From: Parvularcula marina
Lineage (GTDB): Bacteria > Pseudomonadota > Alphaproteobacteria > Caulobacterales > Parvularculaceae
Direction of reading: 5' to 3'
Assembly (NCBI RefSeq): GCF_003399445.1
Contig: NZ_QUQO01000001.1
Location: 558,001 to 622,000 of the forward strand
DNA: 64,000 nucleotides
Shown here: positions 35,047 through 43,605 of the stretch, piece after piece
Layout: each line of letters starts with the position of its first letter
Numbering within the stretch: position 1 is the first letter of the stretch
The notes under the pieces: generated by a model
Told to the model about the DNA's origin: nothing
Database searches by the model: none
The model's input: only the letters and a program-made list of their open reading frames with translations
Made by a program: the position numbers and the translations under genes

Positions 35047-37224
35047 ATGCGCTCTAAAGCGGTGAAAACTCTGCTCATGCTCAGTGCGGCAAGCTGCCTT
35101 TCCGGCCTCACTCCCCTGTCTGCCCAGGAGAGCAACATGCCGCAGGCTGAAAATGACGAACCGGGCGACGTCATCGTCGTCACGGCCCGTCGGCGTGAAG
35201 AGAGCCTTCAGGATGTTCCGGGGTCAGTGACGGCCATTGGGGGGGACGATCTCGCCACCTTCGCGGCGGATGAGATCGGCGATATACAGACCAGTGTGCC
35301 GAACCTGACCCTTCATGAGGGCGATGCGCAGAACACCGTCGCCTATATCCGCGGGGTCGGTCAGCTAGACAGCCTTGCCTTCGCGGACCCCGGCGTCGGG
35401 ATCTATCTCGACGACGTCTATCTCGGCCGTGCGCAGGGCTCATTCCTCGATGTCTTCGACCTCGAGCGGATCGAAGTCCTGCGCGGGCCGCAAGGGACAC
35501 TATACGGACGAAATACGATTGGCGGGGCGATCAAATTCGTCTCCCGCAAGCCGACCGAGACGCCGGAATTCACCGCCTCCGCGACCTATGGCAGCTATGA
35601 CCGGCTGGATCTGAAAGCCGGGATCAGTGGCCCGATCTCGGGCGACACACTGCTGGGCAAGGCCTCGATCGGCTATTTCCGCCGTGACGGGTTCGCCGAT
35701 AACAGTGTCGACGGGCAGGATGACGGGGATAAGGACACGCTCGCATGGCGCGGCACGCTGCTCGCGCGGCCTGCGGAGAACTGGGAATTCGAGCTGACCA
35801 CGGATGGCTCGAAGGATACGCCTGACACTTCCCGTACCCCGGCGCGCGAAACCAGCGTATTCGGCCTCTTCGATCCAAACGAAGACCCCTTTGAGATTGA
35901 TGCCGATTTCAACGATCTCAGCGATCTTTCCGTATGGGGCGTATCCGCCCGGGCAACTTGGGAAGCCTCCCCGTCGGTGACGATCAGCTCGATCACTGCC
36001 TATCGCGAGATGGAATATGATGCGCATCTCGATCTTGATGCGACGGCGAGCCCGATCTTCGGTGTCTTTGTCTTTGAGGACCAGAACCAGTTCAGCCAGG
36101 AATTCCAGCTGACCTATGAAGGCGACCGACTCGCTGTCGTCGGTGGGCTCTATGCCTTCGTTGAAGAAGACGTCACTGAATCCGGCATTTTTGGACCGGA
36201 CATCGCTTTCGTCTCGAATTCCATCAACGACCAGAAAACCACCGCTTACGCTATTTATGCGGACGGCACTTATGATCTCACCGAGCGCTTGAGCGTCAGT
36301 GCGGGCCTGCGCCTGACACAGGAAGAGAAAGAGTTCGCGCGCGTTCAGGAGTTCTTTGATGCGGCAACCCCGCTGGTCCCGCAGATCGGACAGGGCGCCC
36401 GCGCAACTGATATCGATACGGACACGGATTTTGACAATGTCTCGCCCCGTGTCTCGGTCAGCTATGAGTTCAATGCGGATCTGACGGCATATGGTTCGAT
36501 CAGCCGCGGCTTCAAAAGCGGCGGATTTGACGGCCGGTCGAATACCGACCTTGAAGCCCTGCCCTTCGATGCCGAGACCCTCACCGCCTACGAAGCGGGC
36601 CTCAAGGGCCGGTTCTGGGACGGTCGCGGCAATGGCAGCATCGCGGTCTTCTATAATGACTATCAGGACCTGCAGGTCTCAAGCTTTACTGCCGACGATA
36701 TGGGCGGGTTCGCCGCCCTCTTCACCAATGCCGCCGAGGCCGAAATCTTCGGTGTCGAGCTCGAAAGCTCGGTCCGCGCAACTGATAATCTGCGGCTCGA
36801 TCTGGCGCTCGGCTATCTTGATGCATCCTATGCTGAGTTTATCGGCGAGAACGGACAGGATGTCTCGGGCGATTTAACCCCGGCGAACAGCCCGGACTGG
36901 ACCGGCCGTCTGGGAGCTGAATACCGCCGTGATCTGTCCACCGACACGGAGTTGGTCGTGGCCGCCGCGGCAGCCTATCGCGGAGATGTCTATCCGACCG
37001 TCAGCTCGAGCGAGATCCTGAAACAGGATAGCTACACGCTGGTCGATGCCTCGATCGGTCTTGAATTCCAGGACGGCAAATATTCGCTGCGGCTCGCCGG
37101 GCGGAACCTGACGGATGAGAGATATCGCACACAAGGCTTCGATCTCTCCGACAGCCTCGGCTATCAGCTTGGCTATTACGGTGCGCCGCGCACCTACAGC
37201 ATCACCGCCGGCGTCCGCTACTAG
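35047..37224 (+). CDS. TonB-dependent receptor, siderophore/iron type
   Basis: A 725-residue receptor from the ATG at 35047, which has AGGAGG just upstream. The signal peptide ends near PLSAQES. The TonB box and plug (GDVIVVTARRREESLQDVPGSVTAIGGDDL, YIRGVGQ, GIYLDDVYLGRAQGSFLDVFDLERIEVLRGPQGTLYGRNTIGGAI) and the barrel ending SITAGVRY are of the compact kind used for ferric siderophores, heme or cobalamin. It is clearly different from the 1,000-residue carbohydrate-type receptors in the window. It overlaps by frame and nearly abuts an esterase-like gene. Confidence 0.9.
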   Translation: MRSKAVKTLLMLSAASCLSGLTPLSAQESNMPQAENDEPGDVIVVTARRREESLQDVPGSVTAIGGDDLATFAADEIGDIQTSVPNLTLHEGDAQNTVAYIRGVGQLDSLAFADPGVGIYLDDVYLGRAQGSFLDVFDLERIEVLRGPQGTLYGRNTIGGAIKFVSRKPTETPEFTASATYGSYDRLDLKAGISGPISGDTLLGKASIGYFRRDGFADNSVDGQDDGDKDTLAWRGTLLARPAENWEFELTTDGSKDTPDTSRTPARETSVFGLFDPNEDPFEIDADFNDLSDLSVWGVSARATWEASPSVTISSITAYREMEYDAHLDLDATASPIFGVFVFEDQNQFSQEFQLTYEGDRLAVVGGLYAFVEEDVTESGIFGPDIAFVSNSINDQKTTAYAIYADGTYDLTERLSVSAGLRLTQEEKEFARVQEFFDAATPLVPQIGQGARATDIDTDTDFDNVSPRVSVSYEFNADLTAYGSISRGFKSGGFDGRSNTDLEALPFDAETLTAYEAGLKGRFWDGRGNGSIAVFYNDYQDLQVSSFTADDMGGFAALFTNAAEAEIFGVELESSVRATDNLRLDLALGYLDASYAEFIGENGQDVSGDLTPANSPDWTGRLGAEYRRDLSTDTELVVAAAAAYRGDVYPTVSSSEILKQDSYTLVDASIGLEFQDGKYSLRLAGRNLTDERYRTQGFDLSDSLGYQLGYYGAPRTYSITAGVRY

Positions 37225-37225
37225 A

Positions 37226-38137
37226 GTGGGGATCGACAAAGAGACGCGCGATGTCGTCCGCGACATCGCCGCCTACCCCGCGCTGGCGAAAGGCGACCCG
37301 GATATAAACAAGATCCGCGCCGCCTATAATGAGGTTTTCGCCGCATGGACGGCGCCATCACTCGTGCCGACTGAGGAGCACTGGATCGAGGAAGACAGGA
37401 TCACGAGCCTCGTCATCCGTCCTCTGAACAAAGCTGCAGGCGCCGGAACAATCGTCTTCGTTCATGGTGGCGGCTGGTCACTCGGCACAGCGCTCTGCTA
37501 TGCGCCGCTTGGACGGCATCTGGCCGGGATCTCCGGCATGACGGTAATCCTGCCTGACTTCCCGCAAAGCCCGGAGGCGCCCTTCCCGGCTGCCTTCGAT
37601 GCGCTGCGCGATTGGCTGGCCGCGAAATTACATGATGCTGATGAGCCCTACTTCCTTTCAGGGGACAGTGCGGGCGCGACTCTCTCGGCTGTGCTCAGCC
37701 AGGAAGATGGCATCGCTGGCCATCTGGCCGGACAGGGGCTTCTTTATCCGGTGACGGATCTTCGGCTGGATGCGCGGTATCGTTCGCGGCGGCGGTTCGG
37801 CTCTGGCAAATATTTCCTGACGACGGACGGGATCATCGGTGCAGCCATGATGTATCTGGGCACCAGCGGCGATGCGAATGATCCGCGCATTTCGCCCATC
37901 CTGCAGGAGGACGTCTCGGCGAGCCCGCCGACCTTCTTCCTGTTCCCTGAATATGACCCCTTACGCGATGAGGGCGAAGCCTATGCCCAGAAGCTCAAAA
38001 AGGCCGGGGTGCAAACTGAGATCAGAATCGCGCGCCACACTATCCATGGCTGCGCATCCTTCAGCGGGCGCATTCCTGCTGGTCGGGTCGGCATGGAGCA
38101 GATGGCAACAATTTTTCAGGAATGGGCCACAGTCTGA
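37226..38137 (+). CDS. Alpha/beta hydrolase, HSL/esterase family
   Basis: A 303-residue hydrolase from a GTG at 37226, one base after the TBDR stop (TAGA-GTG). The frame is open further upstream inside the receptor gene but those residues are not conserved in kind. Motifs: oxyanion HGGGW near residue 78, the nucleophile in GDSAGATLS, and a catalytic Asp/His pair in PEYDPLRDEG and IHGCASF. These define the hormone-sensitive-lipase esterase family. Being coupled to the siderophore-type receptor it could process an imported ester such as a siderophore; that is inference. The start codon is uncertain. Confidence 0.75.
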   Translation: MGIDKETRDVVRDIAAYPALAKGDPDINKIRAAYNEVFAAWTAPSLVPTEEHWIEEDRITSLVIRPLNKAAGAGTIVFVHGGGWSLGTALCYAPLGRHLAGISGMTVILPDFPQSPEAPFPAAFDALRDWLAAKLHDADEPYFLSGDSAGATLSAVLSQEDGIAGHLAGQGLLYPVTDLRLDARYRSRRRFGSGKYFLTTDGIIGAAMMYLGTSGDANDPRISPILQEDVSASPPTFFLFPEYDPLRDEGEAYAQKLKKAGVQTEIRIARHTIHGCASFSGRIPAGRVGMEQMATIFQEWATV

Positions 38138-38200
38138 CGCTGTCGGTCAGTAAGCTATTGAGCCGCAAGCCCAACGCCGTATAAGGGCTCTCTTTCTGCC

Positions 38201-38288
38201 GGAGGAGTGGCAGAGTGGTCGAATGCGGCGGTCTTGAAAACCGTTGGGCTTCACGGTCCCGGGGGTTCGAATCCCTCCTCCTCCGCCA
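38201..38288 (+). tRNA. tRNA-Ser (anticodon UGA)
   Basis: Begins GGAGGAGTGGCAGAGTGG, with acceptor stem GGAGGAG/CTCCTCC, the anticodon loop TCTTGAAAA giving UGA, a long variable arm (class II) and a T arm GGGGGTTCGAATCCCTC. CCA is encoded at 38286-38288. The structure is complete. Confidence 0.97.
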
Positions 38289-38300
38289 TCCGCTTTCGCT

Positions 38301-38346
38301 GATTTTGGCAGCGCCAAAATCTAGCTTCAGCGCGATAGGCTGAAGC
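38301..38346. repeat. Two perfect hairpins downstream of tRNA-Ser
   Basis: GATTTTGGC/GCCAAAATC (38301-38321, loop AGC) and GCTTCAGC/GCTGAAGC (38324-38346, loop GCGATAG) follow the tRNA by 12 bases. There is no U tract. They may be a processing or terminator structure or a REP-like element. The rest of 38289-38692 shows no gene; an apparent minus-strand frame there is antisense to the tRNA. Confidence 0.5.
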
Positions 38347-38692
38347 GTGCGAAGCGGATGCCACGCCGTAGCATAGCGAAGGCGGGCCGTTTGAAGTTTC
38401 TCCTGAATTCGCCGCCATCCTTATTTGGCCCACCGCTTCGCTATTTGAGGCCGTTGGCGCCAATTTCGGACTTCGTCCCGAACTCCCCCATCTTATCCCT
38501 TCGAACGAATTCCCCCGAAAACCCAAACAGAACAGCGAGTTGTGGGGTTCAGTGGCCATCGTTCTGACGCAACCAGTTTCGCAAGCCTGCCGAGCGATCA
38601 GCAGGCATTCCTCTGCGCTGGGAACGACGTGCCCAGAGCCCATTTTTATAGAACGCCTCAGATGGCCTCAGTCACAAAAAACTGTGGAAGCT

Positions 38693-39790
38693 TCACTGCG
38701 TACAAGTTCCGAGCGCTTTATGGATAACAGCTTTTTGCTGAGCAATATCGGCGCGTTTCAAATACGTCTCTAACCCGCTTAAATCGAAACGAATTCGTCC
38801 CATTTCCAGCGTATCAAGCTCAGCAGAATGACCTGAATATAACGCATTCATGGCGTTGTCGGATAAGGTCTTCCACTGACCACCGCCTTTACCCCACTCC
38901 TGAACCACCTCTCCATCAACGCTCAGCGTACGTTTTTCCGGTATGGTATTCTGTCCATTTTCCCTGGCGGCAATCATGATGCTGTAATAAATCTCTTCTC
39001 TGCCGCGCGTCGCATCTATTTTACCGCCAATATTCACACCAAGTCGGAACTGATCTGCAGAACGTTTTTCAGAATCAACGAAGATGGGGTTGCGCACATA
39101 CACAATCGCGCTTTTGGGAGACGAAGAAACAACCCAGTCCTCAAAAAACAATTTCCCGTCACATTGAACCGGAACGTCCTTAGCTGATGCTGCCGAGGCG
39201 GATTGCGTGTCCGACGCCATAGGGGCTTCACGCTTGTTAATGTCATCCATCAGATCGTGTACAGCCAATCTGATTGTCCCAAGCTGTGTACTTAATCTGT
39301 CCGTATCCTCTTTAATGAGTGCATACAGCATCGCCCCCCCGGCAAATTCACGAGCAATCAAAACGCAACGCGGCTTTGCCGTATCATCCACGGCCTCATA
39401 GCCAATGATGGGAATGTCCTTATCCATCTCGGCATACGCTTCGGGATCTTTGATTTTAGTCAGCGCAAGCATCGCTTTTGCGTAGGGCTCATATTCAGCT
39501 TTGGTCTCGGCAGTTAATAATCCGGGACACGAATCCAGCTCCGCACGCATTGCTTTTACTTCCTCAAAGGCTTGCGCCAGAGAGATATTTTCCCGCCGAT
39601 CAGCCCAAAGGACGCTGATCGTATCCTTCCAGGCGCTGTCATTGTGATATAGACGCCAATATTCAGGCGAAGCGTTATAACGAACCTTCCAGCCCCCGGA
39701 GGCGTTCCACTGCTGTGCGTCTTGCGCATACGCAGTGCCCGCACAAATGAGCATACAGATAATCGCAAATAAGGCTCGTAGCTTTATCAC
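38693..39790 (-). CDS. Secreted protein of unknown function
   Basis: A 365-residue protein. I favour a GTG start at 39790 because AAAGGGA lies upstream and the product then begins with a clean signal peptide (MIKLRALFAIICMLICAGTA, cut near AYAQD); an ATG at 39826 adds 12 polar residues. The mature protein has SGGWKVRYNASPEYWRLYH and, in the second half, KLFFEDWVVSSSPKSAIVYVRNPIF, weakly like IalB-type beta-sandwich proteins. Four or five cysteines suggest disulfides and a periplasmic location. No function can be assigned. Confidence 0.65.
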   Translation of the reverse strand: MIKLRALFAIICMLICAGTAYAQDAQQWNASGGWKVRYNASPEYWRLYHNDSAWKDTISVLWADRRENISLAQAFEEVKAMRAELDSCPGLLTAETKAEYEPYAKAMLALTKIKDPEAYAEMDKDIPIIGYEAVDDTAKPRCVLIAREFAGGAMLYALIKEDTDRLSTQLGTIRLAVHDLMDDINKREAPMASDTQSASAASAKDVPVQCDGKLFFEDWVVSSSPKSAIVYVRNPIFVDSEKRSADQFRLGVNIGGKIDATRGREEIYYSIMIAARENGQNTIPEKRTLSVDGEVVQEWGKGGGQWKTLSDNAMNALYSGHSAELDTLEMGRIRFDLSGLETYLKRADIAQQKAVIHKALGTCTQ

Positions 39791-40330
39791 GCCTATATTC
39801 CCTTTAAGGTTCAGTGCGCAGGACACGCACTATTTTACGACAGCTTCACGACTAAAATCGCACGTTCGCCAATCGCGCGTCCGGAGCGATCATAGAGAGC
39901 GTCATGATCATCACAAGGGGTCATTGGCCTGACCCATCTGAGTGATCCAACATTAGAGTTAGATCTGACAGGTTAGCCGGCGGTCAAGCCACCACGCCCT
40001 CAATGTAAGGCGACGTGACGCGCGCGGGCAAGTGATCATTTGGTGCAGGCGGCCTGCACTCAGTAGATATAGCCGGCGGTACGCCCAGCGACCGCCCCTG
40101 CGCCCAGGTGATGTTATCGGCTCGGTGAGACCGAAGCCAAAAGCACTTCAAACTCTGTGGTAGTGGGTCGCCGAATGCACTTGCGGCATCACCGCATGAT
40201 CACACTCCTGCCGCTTTCATTCGCGATAGTTTGCGCTAATTTGTCTTCCCCAAAGGAGATGACTGGCGTTCAGGCCCGAACTCTCCCTAAATTACCGCTT
40301 CACCCTTCAACCTCTCAGAGCAAACCAAAG
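39791..40330. other. Gene-poor interval before aminotransferase
   Basis: About 540 bases with no convincing gene. A 29-codon minus-strand frame at 39835-39924 is too short to support. A weak operator-like AGTTTGCGCTAATT occurs at 40228-40241. The aminotransferase frame extends upstream of its chosen start through this interval, but the translation there is not protein-like. Confidence 0.4.
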
Positions 40331-41497
40331 ATGCACGACTTTCACGCCCTTCGCCGCCTGCCTCCTTACGTCTTTTCCGAAGTGAACAAGATGAAAGCAG
40401 CGGCGCGTAAAGCGGGCCGTGACGTCATCGATCTCGGCATGGGCAATCCCGACCTGCCGACCCCGGACTTTATCGTCGACAAGCTCTGTGATGTGGTGAG
40501 CGATCCCAAGACCCACCGCTATTCGGCCTCAAAGGGCATTCCGGGGCTGCGGGCCGCGCAGGCCCGCTATTACCAGCGGCGCTTCGATGTGAAGCTGGAT
40601 CCCGAAACTCAGGTCGTCGCGACGCTCGGCTCGAAAGAAGGCTTTGCCAATATGGCCTCGGCGATCACGGCGCCGGGCGATGTCATCCTTGCGCCAAACC
40701 CGTCCTATCCGATCCATGCCTTCGGCTTCATCATGGCCGGCGGGGTGATGCGCGCTCTGCCCGCCGCCCCGACGGAAGAGGTCTTCCGCGAGGCAGAGAA
40801 GGCGGTCAAATATTCCGTTCCCAAACCGATTGCCATGGTGCTGAACTATCCGGCGAACCCGACCGCCTATGTCGCGAGCCGGGACTTCTACCGTGAGGCC
40901 GTGCGGTTCGCGAAAAAGCATGAGCTCTTCATCCTCTCGGACCTTGCCTATGCGGAGATCTATTTCGGCGAGCCGCCCTGCTCCATCCTTGAGATTGACG
41001 GCGCGATGGATGTCGCAGTCGAGTTCACCTCTGTCTCCAAAACCTTCTCCATGCCCGGTTGGCGGATCGGTTTTGCCGTCGGCAATGAGACGCTGATCGC
41101 TGCGCTCACGCGGATCAAATCCTATCTCGATTATGGCGCCTTCACGCCGATCCAGGTGGCCGCTATCGCCGCGCTCGACCATTCGGAGGAATGCGGCCAG
41201 CAGGTGCGAGAGGTCTACCGCAAACGGCTCGATGTCCTGATCGACACGTTTGGCAGAGCCGGCTGGACCATTCCCCGCCCGGACGCCAGCATGTTCGCCT
41301 GGGCCCCGATCCCGGAAGTCTTTGGCTCCGACAGTCTGGAATTCTCAAAGCATTTGCTCGAGGCCGGCGACGTTGCCGTCAGCCCCGGGGTGGGCTTTGG
41401 TGAGCGCGGCGAAGGCTTCGTCCGTGTAGCGCTTGTGGAGAATGAACAGCGCATCCGCCAGGCCGCAAAGGGCGTGGCAAAAGCGCTGTCGCAATAA
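40331..41497 (+). CDS. AlaC-like PLP-dependent aminotransferase
   Basis: A 388-residue class I/II fold-type I aminotransferase from the ATG at 40331 (MHDFHALRRLPPYVFSEVNK), where family members begin; the frame is open for 58 codons upstream but not conserved. The substrate motif VIDLGMGNPDLPTP, the PLP site Lys in SVSKTFSMPGWRIGF, and NYPANPTA are visible. The sequence is closest in style to glutamate-pyruvate aminotransferase AlaC and LL-diaminopimelate aminotransferase-like enzymes. It probably makes alanine from pyruvate and glutamate. It ends 3 bases from the convergent GH9 stop. Confidence 0.88.
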   Translation: MHDFHALRRLPPYVFSEVNKMKAAARKAGRDVIDLGMGNPDLPTPDFIVDKLCDVVSDPKTHRYSASKGIPGLRAAQARYYQRRFDVKLDPETQVVATLGSKEGFANMASAITAPGDVILAPNPSYPIHAFGFIMAGGVMRALPAAPTEEVFREAEKAVKYSVPKPIAMVLNYPANPTAYVASRDFYREAVRFAKKHELFILSDLAYAEIYFGEPPCSILEIDGAMDVAVEFTSVSKTFSMPGWRIGFAVGNETLIAALTRIKSYLDYGAFTPIQVAAIAALDHSEECGQQVREVYRKRLDVLIDTFGRAGWTIPRPDASMFAWAPIPEVFGSDSLEFSKHLLEAGDVAVSPGVGFGERGEGFVRVALVENEQRIRQAAKGVAKALSQ

Positions 41498-41500
41498 CCC

Positions 41501-43339
41501 CTAGTCTTCCGAGGTCAGACGGTCATAGGCTGCCGCTACCCAGAAGAAGGGTGCGTTCCAGTTGATCGCGACCTCGTTCAGCGAATAGGCGCGATAATCA
41601 TCAGCATAGCAGGTCTGCATCACGCAGCCTTGCTCTTTGAGTTCCTGAATGACTTCATCGGGCGCATTCGTGCCATTGGGACCACCGGCCAGCGCACCAG
41701 GCGGCGGCGGCGGCAGGTCCTCATCAAGGACACGCAGCCAGAACCGGTGATGCGGCGCCTTCATCGGGTTCTCGCCATAGCCCGCGACATAGGACTGCTT
41801 CAGGGGGTTCCGCCCCAGCAGATAATCGAGAACCCCTGTCAAGGCTTTGAAATATTCATCCTTGCCCGTCAGATTATAGGCATAGGCAAGGATGATACCC
41901 CGGTTCGACATGTCACCATTCGAGCCCCAATTATAGCTGCGGGAGAACGGCACGCCATAACCTTCCGCCTCGGCCTCAGCCGCAAAACGATCCGCGGTCT
42001 CGAACAGCCGGGATTGCACCAATTCGATTTCCTCCGCTGACAGATCGCTATCCGCAACCAGCAGCGAGAGCGTGCCGAGCACATCGACCGAGCCCCAGCT
42101 TATATCCCGGCCATTCGCCACGCCCGGCATGGAGAGGAAATATTTCGAGCCGCGCATATCCTCCTCATAAGAGGGTTTGCCTGTCGCCAGATAAAGCTCT
42201 GTCGCGGCCCAGTAGAATTCGTCCTCCAACTGACCATCACCATAACCGCCACTACCGCCATCGGTGACAGTGATCGGGAAAATATCCGGCAGGCGCTTGG
42301 CCGCCGCATAGGCGCGCTCTGCTGCATCAAGGCATCTGGCTGCAAAGGCACCGTCGAGCCCCTGCCATATCCGGGCACATTGCGCCGCCGTTGCTGCCAG
42401 ATTGAGAGAGGCGGCAGTCGACGGATAATGTAGATAACGGGTTGCAGGGTCCTCATGCGGCGGGGTCGGTAACGCCGTCCAGTACTCATCCGCCATTTTG
42501 TGATGCGCCATGCCGGAGGCATCAACTTCATTGAATACGAGCGCTTCAAGGTTCCGGTACTGATTACCCCGCGGCAGTCTGAGCGTCGTTCCTTCAGGCA
42601 CCTGCATGGCCAGCATGAACTCCATCTCCCAGCGGGCCTCATCGAGCAGATCGCTAACGCCATTGCCCGCCTCGGGGATACGGACGTCGCCGTCCATGAA
42701 GGCCGGTGCGCCCTTCGCCCATTCATAATAATTAAGTAGGGTCCAGACTGAGATGCCGCCATTGACGACATATTTCCCCTGATCCCCCGCATCGTACCAG
42801 CCGCGTGAGACATCGAGCGTATAAGGACAACCGCCCCAGTCATTGCCGCGCACGTCTTCTGGTCCGTAACAGGTCGCCTCGTCCGGGTCATGCGCGGTCG
42901 GGCGAGCCCAGACCTCGCCGACATATTCAGCCTCAATCGGTGTGCTCGCCCGCTGGTGATAGAAGAAGGCCAGCGCATCATATTTCAGGTTGTCATAAAC
43001 ATCCGTACCGATATCAAACGGCACGCTAGTCTCTCCGCCCGCCTGAAGGACATAGCCCTCCCCCGCCATCTTCAGGGAGGAGAAATCGATCCGGTGGACA
43101 TGCTGACCCGAGGCCGCGTCATCGCCGAAGACCTCGCTCTCGCCTTCGGCCAGCACCTCGCCCGACGCATCTACAACCTGCCAGACGAGCGGTGCCGTCG
43201 CGTCGGTGATGACAGTCGCCCCCTTGGGCGCTTTAGGCAGGAAGCCATGCTGGTTGAGATCCACCGAAGTCGCGCCCACAGGTTCGGCGCAGGCCGCGCT
43301 CATCAGACCGCACGTTAGCGCTATCATTTCTGGTCCCAT
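41501..43339 (-). CDS. Glycoside hydrolase family 9 (beta-1,4-glucanase/glucosidase type)
   Basis: A 612-residue exported GH9 enzyme. The ATG at 43339 (MGPEMIALTCGLMSAACAEP) follows GGGAGGCGAGGAA. The short hydrophobic N-terminus with Cys may be a signal or lipoprotein leader, though the lipobox is imperfect. Residues about 25-110 are the Ig-like N-terminal domain, followed by the (alpha/alpha)6 barrel with the catalytic-base DAGD in GWYDAGDQGKYV (183-186), a PHHRFW motif and the C-terminal NEVAINWNAPFFW. It would cleave beta-1,4-glucan or related chains. It is divergent from the sugar porter, and a LacI-type operator lies over its first codons. Confidence 0.92.
   Translation of the reverse strand: MGPEMIALTCGLMSAACAEPVGATSVDLNQHGFLPKAPKGATVITDATAPLVWQVVDASGEVLAEGESEVFGDDAASGQHVHRIDFSSLKMAGEGYVLQAGGETSVPFDIGTDVYDNLKYDALAFFYHQRASTPIEAEYVGEVWARPTAHDPDEATCYGPEDVRGNDWGGCPYTLDVSRGWYDAGDQGKYVVNGGISVWTLLNYYEWAKGAPAFMDGDVRIPEAGNGVSDLLDEARWEMEFMLAMQVPEGTTLRLPRGNQYRNLEALVFNEVDASGMAHHKMADEYWTALPTPPHEDPATRYLHYPSTAASLNLAATAAQCARIWQGLDGAFAARCLDAAERAYAAAKRLPDIFPITVTDGGSGGYGDGQLEDEFYWAATELYLATGKPSYEEDMRGSKYFLSMPGVANGRDISWGSVDVLGTLSLLVADSDLSAEEIELVQSRLFETADRFAAEAEAEGYGVPFSRSYNWGSNGDMSNRGIILAYAYNLTGKDEYFKALTGVLDYLLGRNPLKQSYVAGYGENPMKAPHHRFWLRVLDEDLPPPPPGALAGGPNGTNAPDEVIQELKEQGCVMQTCYADDYRAYSLNEVAINWNAPFFWVAAAYDRLTSED
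43313..43326. promoter_or_regulatory. LacI-type operator over the GH9 5' coding end
   Basis: CGTTAGCGCTATCA matches the window's TGTTAGCGCTAACA-type consensus at 12 of 14 positions. It covers codons for the fifth to ninth residues of GH9. It may act as a downstream roadblock for GH9 or be partly fortuitous. Confidence 0.5.
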
Positions 43340-43514
43340 TTCCTCGCCTCCCAAGCGGCCTGCAAACGGCCATCGCCATGTTTTATTGTCCGGGTTAGAG
43401 AAAGGTCGTCGGTGCGCGGAGCCGCGTCAACCCTGCAAAATCGTCCTTTTCGGCTCACGAGGCAGGGTTTTCAACGAATTGCGATTGCCTCTGCGGCAGA
43501 ACCGGCTAGGGTTA

Positions 43515-43528
43515 TGTTAGCCCTAACA
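43515..43528. promoter_or_regulatory. LacI-type operator in GH9/MFS divergent promoter region
   Basis: TGTTAGCCCTAACA, with intact TGTTAG and CTAACA half-sites and a CC centre, lies 78 bases upstream of the sugar-porter start and 176 bases from GH9. It is the most symmetric site in the window at the half-site level. Confidence 0.7.
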
Positions 43529-43605
43529 TTCAAGAACCGGGGCACATTTTCGAATGCGGCAACCCGGCGCAGAAATGCCCGGCGGCACCGCGATAGGGAG
43601 GCATT

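Noticed and set aside
38251-38643. A 130-codon minus-strand frame over tRNA-Ser
   Set aside because: It reads antisense through the tRNA and ends MAEEEGFEPPGP, a well-known artefact of translating tRNA antisense strands.
39835-39924. 29-codon minus-strand frame MTPCDDHDALYDRSGRAIGE
   Set aside because: It looks faintly protein-like but is very short, lacks a clear ribosome site and has no partner.
40228-40241. Operator-like AGTTTGCGCTAATT before the aminotransferase
   Set aside because: It matches the LacI-type consensus poorly at the ends and precedes a housekeeping gene.
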